Assembly: GCF_036880985.1 (NCBI RefSeq)
Contig: NZ_JBAJNO010000001.1
Location: 124,001-188,000 of the forward strand
From: Limibacter armeniacum
GTDB taxonomy: Bacteria; Bacteroidota; Bacteroidia; Cytophagales; Flammeovirgaceae
Length of the DNA stretch: 64,000 nucleotides
Direction: 5' to 3'
The translations under genes were made by a program, and so were the position numbers. Below the pieces are notes generated by a model. It had not been told where the DNA came from. It made no database searches and worked only from the letters and a program-made list of their open reading frames with translations. Positions 61,115 through 64,000 of the stretch are shown here, piece after piece; the first letter of the stretch is position 1, and each line of letters starts with the position of its first letter.

Positions 61115-64000
61115 ATGCACATTTTCAAAAACTACTTATTGCTACGGAATACACTGCTAATGGTGTTTCTGGTGATAGCATCACTACCGGCTTGGGCCTC
61201 CGACCTTGTAAACGTAATGCCTGTAACGGACAAGATCCTGATGGTCTACCTAGAAGACGGACATATAGACTATTATGGCTCCGGACAGGGTATCAGTAAC
61301 AACGTCACCTATTACAGCCCAACGGTGATCAGTGAGGCGACCAAGCTTTCCAACTACTTGCTGAGCAGTCCTGACGATAGTAATTACTCAACTGCTAAAA
61401 GTCCTATCAACCTCGGCAGAAAGTCAAAAGGAATTGAGTACAACGATGAATGGCAAACTGTTCCTTACATCTTTGGGCACTGGATCTATATTGAGTTACC
61501 TAATGCCATGCAGCAAGGGAAATCATACACGATTGCACTCAATAACATTGTTGAAAACAAAGATGAGTACACGTTTTTATATGACGTCAACAAGCTTCGT
61601 TCAGAGACTGTCCATGTCAATATGGTCGGGTTCCCAACTTCAGGTCCCAAGTATGCTTATCTTTCTCAATGGATGGGAGATTTCAATGCAGGCGTACATC
61701 AGGACGGTGGTCTAAACCTCGACAGCCATGCCGGTAATCAGTTCAGACTAATCAATTATGCCACCGGTGCAACTGCCTACACCGGTACGATTGCCTTACG
61801 TAAAGCCAAGTCTTTTGTCGAATCAGGCAATGCAGACTTTTCCCCTACCTACAACTATTCCAATGCTGACGTATGGCAGTGTGATTTCAGTTCCTTCTCT
61901 ACTCCAGGCGAATACGTGGTGGCAGTGGATGGAATCGGCTGTTCCTTCCCATTTGTGATTGGCGGTGATGCCACTAAAGAGCCTTTCTATTATGCCATGA
62001 AAGGATTGTTCTGGCAAAGACAGGGAGTAGCCAAAGAGAATATCGACGGTAGCCTTATACCAAGAGACCACCACCCAGATGACATTACCTGGAAATGGGA
62101 CAACAGCTGGCTGCCCAAGGACAATCATGGTGACACCAACTACAATTCGTCCAATGCCGTAGTCATTAACGGTATCTATGGCTATTACCACGATGCAGGA
62201 GACTGGGACGGCTACGTATCGCATGCCCGTGTACCGATGGCATTGCTGCTACTTTATGATCTTGCTCCTAGCAGCTTTTATGATGGAGAAATCGGGAACC
62301 GTTACAAGTTGACTGATACGGGTGCCTGGATTGATGAAGGCAGTAATGGACTTCCTGACTTGTTGGACGAAGCTGTTTGGCTGATCAACTATTACAAAAG
62401 AGCCCGTAATACTTTGAAGAACAATTATGGCGGAACAGGCGGTGTGCCTGGCTATGTGGGTCGTGATGGTGTGCCGAACAACAATATCACAGCTTGGCAG
62501 GATACACGGGAATGGCGCCTGTCGGGTGAAGATGCGATTGCGACATTTACCTATGCAGGACTGGCAGCCTGGTATGCGACCTGTCTCAATGAATTTCACC
62601 AGCTGACAGGAACAGGTAACCACCCAGATTACAGCTCGTGGATTACAGAGGCAGAACAGGCATTTGCCTGGGGCGAAGCTAACCGACAAAACACTAACCT
62701 AAGTAGCAATGCCAATGATGAATACAGGGCAAGAGGGTTTGCGGGTGCTGCCTTATACAGAGCTACAGGCAATACGACCTATCAGACCGCTTTTCAGGAT
62801 TTCTTTAACTGGGAGCCTTACGATGACGGAGAGTGGGCCAACCAAAACTACATTGATGTAGCCATGTCGGTCTTTGCTATGATTCCTTCCGGACATCCGG
62901 GCTTAAATACAACTTTACTCAGTGACTGTCAGGCGAAGGTGATCAGCAAAGCTGATACACACAAGGTCACGAACAATCAGGATAATGCTTTCCGAATGGG
63001 AATTGAGAAGAATCAGTTTATTCAGCTAGGTGGCATGACCACACCACGCCTGACTTTAGTTCCTGTTGCCCACTTGCTGACGGGAGACCAAAAGTATGTG
63101 GATGTCATCCATAATTCCCTGAACTATGCTTTGGGAGGTAACCAGATGAATATGACATACCTTTCAGGCCTTGGAGAGCGGTCTGACAGATGGATTTTCA
63201 GCCCGAACGGCTGGTTGACCGGAGACAAGAACAGCATGGTCTATCCGAATGAACCTTTTGTCGGCTATACTTCCTATTACACTGCTACCAGTTACTGGTT
63301 TACCCAATCTGCACATTCAGAATACTTCTCCCGTCAAGCGAGCTATCCTTATGCACTGAATAACCCAAACAAGTGGCCCGGTGGTGAGCAGAAGTTTTTC
63401 AATATGTACAGCATACAAGGGGGAGAGTTCACTGTGCATCAGCAAAACAACTATATGATCTATGCGACCGGTTACCGAAAAGTATTGGACAACCCAACTG
63501 GAAATGCTTTTCGCATCTCAGCCAAGCCGACTACTTCCCTGAATTTATCCGACGGTCAAACTGTTGATCAATTCAATGTATCACTAAGCTGTACAACTTC
63601 TGGCAATACACGGTCGGTCAGGTACTATTATGACTGGCACTTTATCGGAGAAAGCTTTGATGCAAGCAACAACTTCCAACTGGATTGGGAACCTACCGTG
63701 CCACCACAAACCACTATACTCATTACTGCTGTAGCCGTGGATGAGCATGGTAGAATTGGTGAGCCTTCGGCCAATGGAGACAAATCAGTCACAATTGGCG
63801 GTACATTTATCAATACAACTGGTGTTTCTGTCTCTCCAACGAATACCAACCTTACGCTGGGAAGACGTCTTCAGCTTGACGCCACTGTAACTCCGTCAAA
63901 TGCCTCCATCAAAGACGTAAGCTGGTCCAGCCTGAACCCTAGCATTGCAACAGTAGACGACTATGGCAAAGTAACTGCAGTAGGAATCGGGACAGCTACC
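61115..64000 (+). CDS. GH9-family endoglucanase-type enzyme with Big_2 domain, truncated by window edge (962 codons)
   Basis: ATG at 61115 opens a frame that stays open to the right edge. A signal peptide (to about AWAS) is followed by an N-terminal Ig-like CelD_N domain (VHVNMVGFPTSGPKYAYLSQW, about 165-190). The GH9 (alpha/alpha)6 barrel carries the catalytic aspartates in YYHDAGDWDGY (Asp360, Asp363), NGLPDLLDEAVWLINYYK and the late region YPNEPFVGYTSYY with the probable acid Glu. An Ig-like and a bacterial Ig-like Big_2 domain begin near residue 900. GH9 enzymes cleave beta-1,4-glucan chains, including branched ones such as xanthan backbones. Secreted. The C-terminus is missing here. Confidence 0.85.
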   Translation, partial: MHIFKNYLLLRNTLLMVFLVIASLPAWASDLVNVMPVTDKILMVYLEDGHIDYYGSGQGISNNVTYYSPTVISEATKLSNYLLSSPDDSNYSTAKSPINLGRKSKGIEYNDEWQTVPYIFGHWIYIELPNAMQQGKSYTIALNNIVENKDEYTFLYDVNKLRSETVHVNMVGFPTSGPKYAYLSQWMGDFNAGVHQDGGLNLDSHAGNQFRLINYATGATAYTGTIALRKAKSFVESGNADFSPTYNYSNADVWQCDFSSFSTPGEYVVAVDGIGCSFPFVIGGDATKEPFYYAMKGLFWQRQGVAKENIDGSLIPRDHHPDDITWKWDNSWLPKDNHGDTNYNSSNAVVINGIYGYYHDAGDWDGYVSHARVPMALLLLYDLAPSSFYDGEIGNRYKLTDTGAWIDEGSNGLPDLLDEAVWLINYYKRARNTLKNNYGGTGGVPGYVGRDGVPNNNITAWQDTREWRLSGEDAIATFTYAGLAAWYATCLNEFHQLTGTGNHPDYSSWITEAEQAFAWGEANRQNTNLSSNANDEYRARGFAGAALYRATGNTTYQTAFQDFFNWEPYDDGEWANQNYIDVAMSVFAMIPSGHPGLNTTLLSDCQAKVISKADTHKVTNNQDNAFRMGIEKNQFIQLGGMTTPRLTLVPVAHLLTGDQKYVDVIHNSLNYALGGNQMNMTYLSGLGERSDRWIFSPNGWLTGDKNSMVYPNEPFVGYTSYYTATSYWFTQSAHSEYFSRQASYPYALNNPNKWPGGEQKFFNMYSIQGGEFTVHQQNNYMIYATGYRKVLDNPTGNAFRISAKPTTSLNLSDGQTVDQFNVSLSCTTSGNTRSVRYYYDWHFIGESFDASNNFQLDWEPTVPPQTTILITAVAVDEHGRIGEPSANGDKSVTIGGTFINTTGVSVSPTNTNLTLGRRLQLDATVTPSNASIKDVSWSSLNPSIATVDDYGKVTAVGIGTAT

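Overview
The window looks like a chromosomal segment of a glycan-degrading Bacteroidota, probably a Cytophagales/Flammeovirgaceae-type marine organism. The evidence is SusC/SusD pairing, a one-protein hybrid two-component regulator with a periplasmic propeller sensor, many Bacteroidota lipoprotein signals, weak Shine-Dalgarno use, and promoters of the TTTA-19 bp-TATATTG kind. The genus cannot be fixed from the sequence alone.

Region 1 (1-8.3 kb) is AT-rich accessory DNA. After an edge fragment, an unknown protein and an MDR oxidoreductase comes a one-strand run of short genes (2735-8196): SMI1/KNR4-like, DUF7660-like, immunity-like proteins and small lipoproteins. Imperfect inverted repeats follow the stop codons of six of the seven gene units, with an AAC core at the gene-proximal end and CGTT at the distal end. 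This is the layout of integron attC sites, so I read the run as a cassette array with no integrase in view. Three neighbouring cassettes carry genes broken by an in-frame TAA, an in-frame TGA and a frameshift.

Region 2 (8.3-16 kb) is mobile and repeat-rich. It has a decayed IS30-type transposase and a complete 1571-bp insertion sequence with 13-bp terminal repeats and a 9-bp target duplication, inserted into a multi-hairpin repeat. It also has a NodB deacetylase and a serine hydrolase/VOC pair bracketed by two copies of a second multi-hairpin repeat whose stems covary.

Region 3 (16-64 kb) is a large polysaccharide utilisation region. Degradative genes are a sulfatase, PL8 lyase, secreted GH94/GH36-like protein, LamG-YesU fusion, GH97, GH130 phosphorylase, GH88, GH28, two tandem beta-helix enzymes, GH116, CE7 esterase, YdjC deacetylase, GH63-like enzyme and an edge-truncated GH9. 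Uptake is by SusC/SusD and a sodium-solute symporter. Control is by a 1642-residue hybrid sensor with a GAF domain and by an AraC regulator. UxuA (mannonate dehydratase) is intact, while an SDR gene that could supply the preceding reductase step is a pseudogene. The enzyme set points to an acetylated, uronic-acid-containing glycan with gluco/manno and galacturonate-like linkages. The exact substrate is inference.

No tRNA, rRNA or CRISPR array was recognised.
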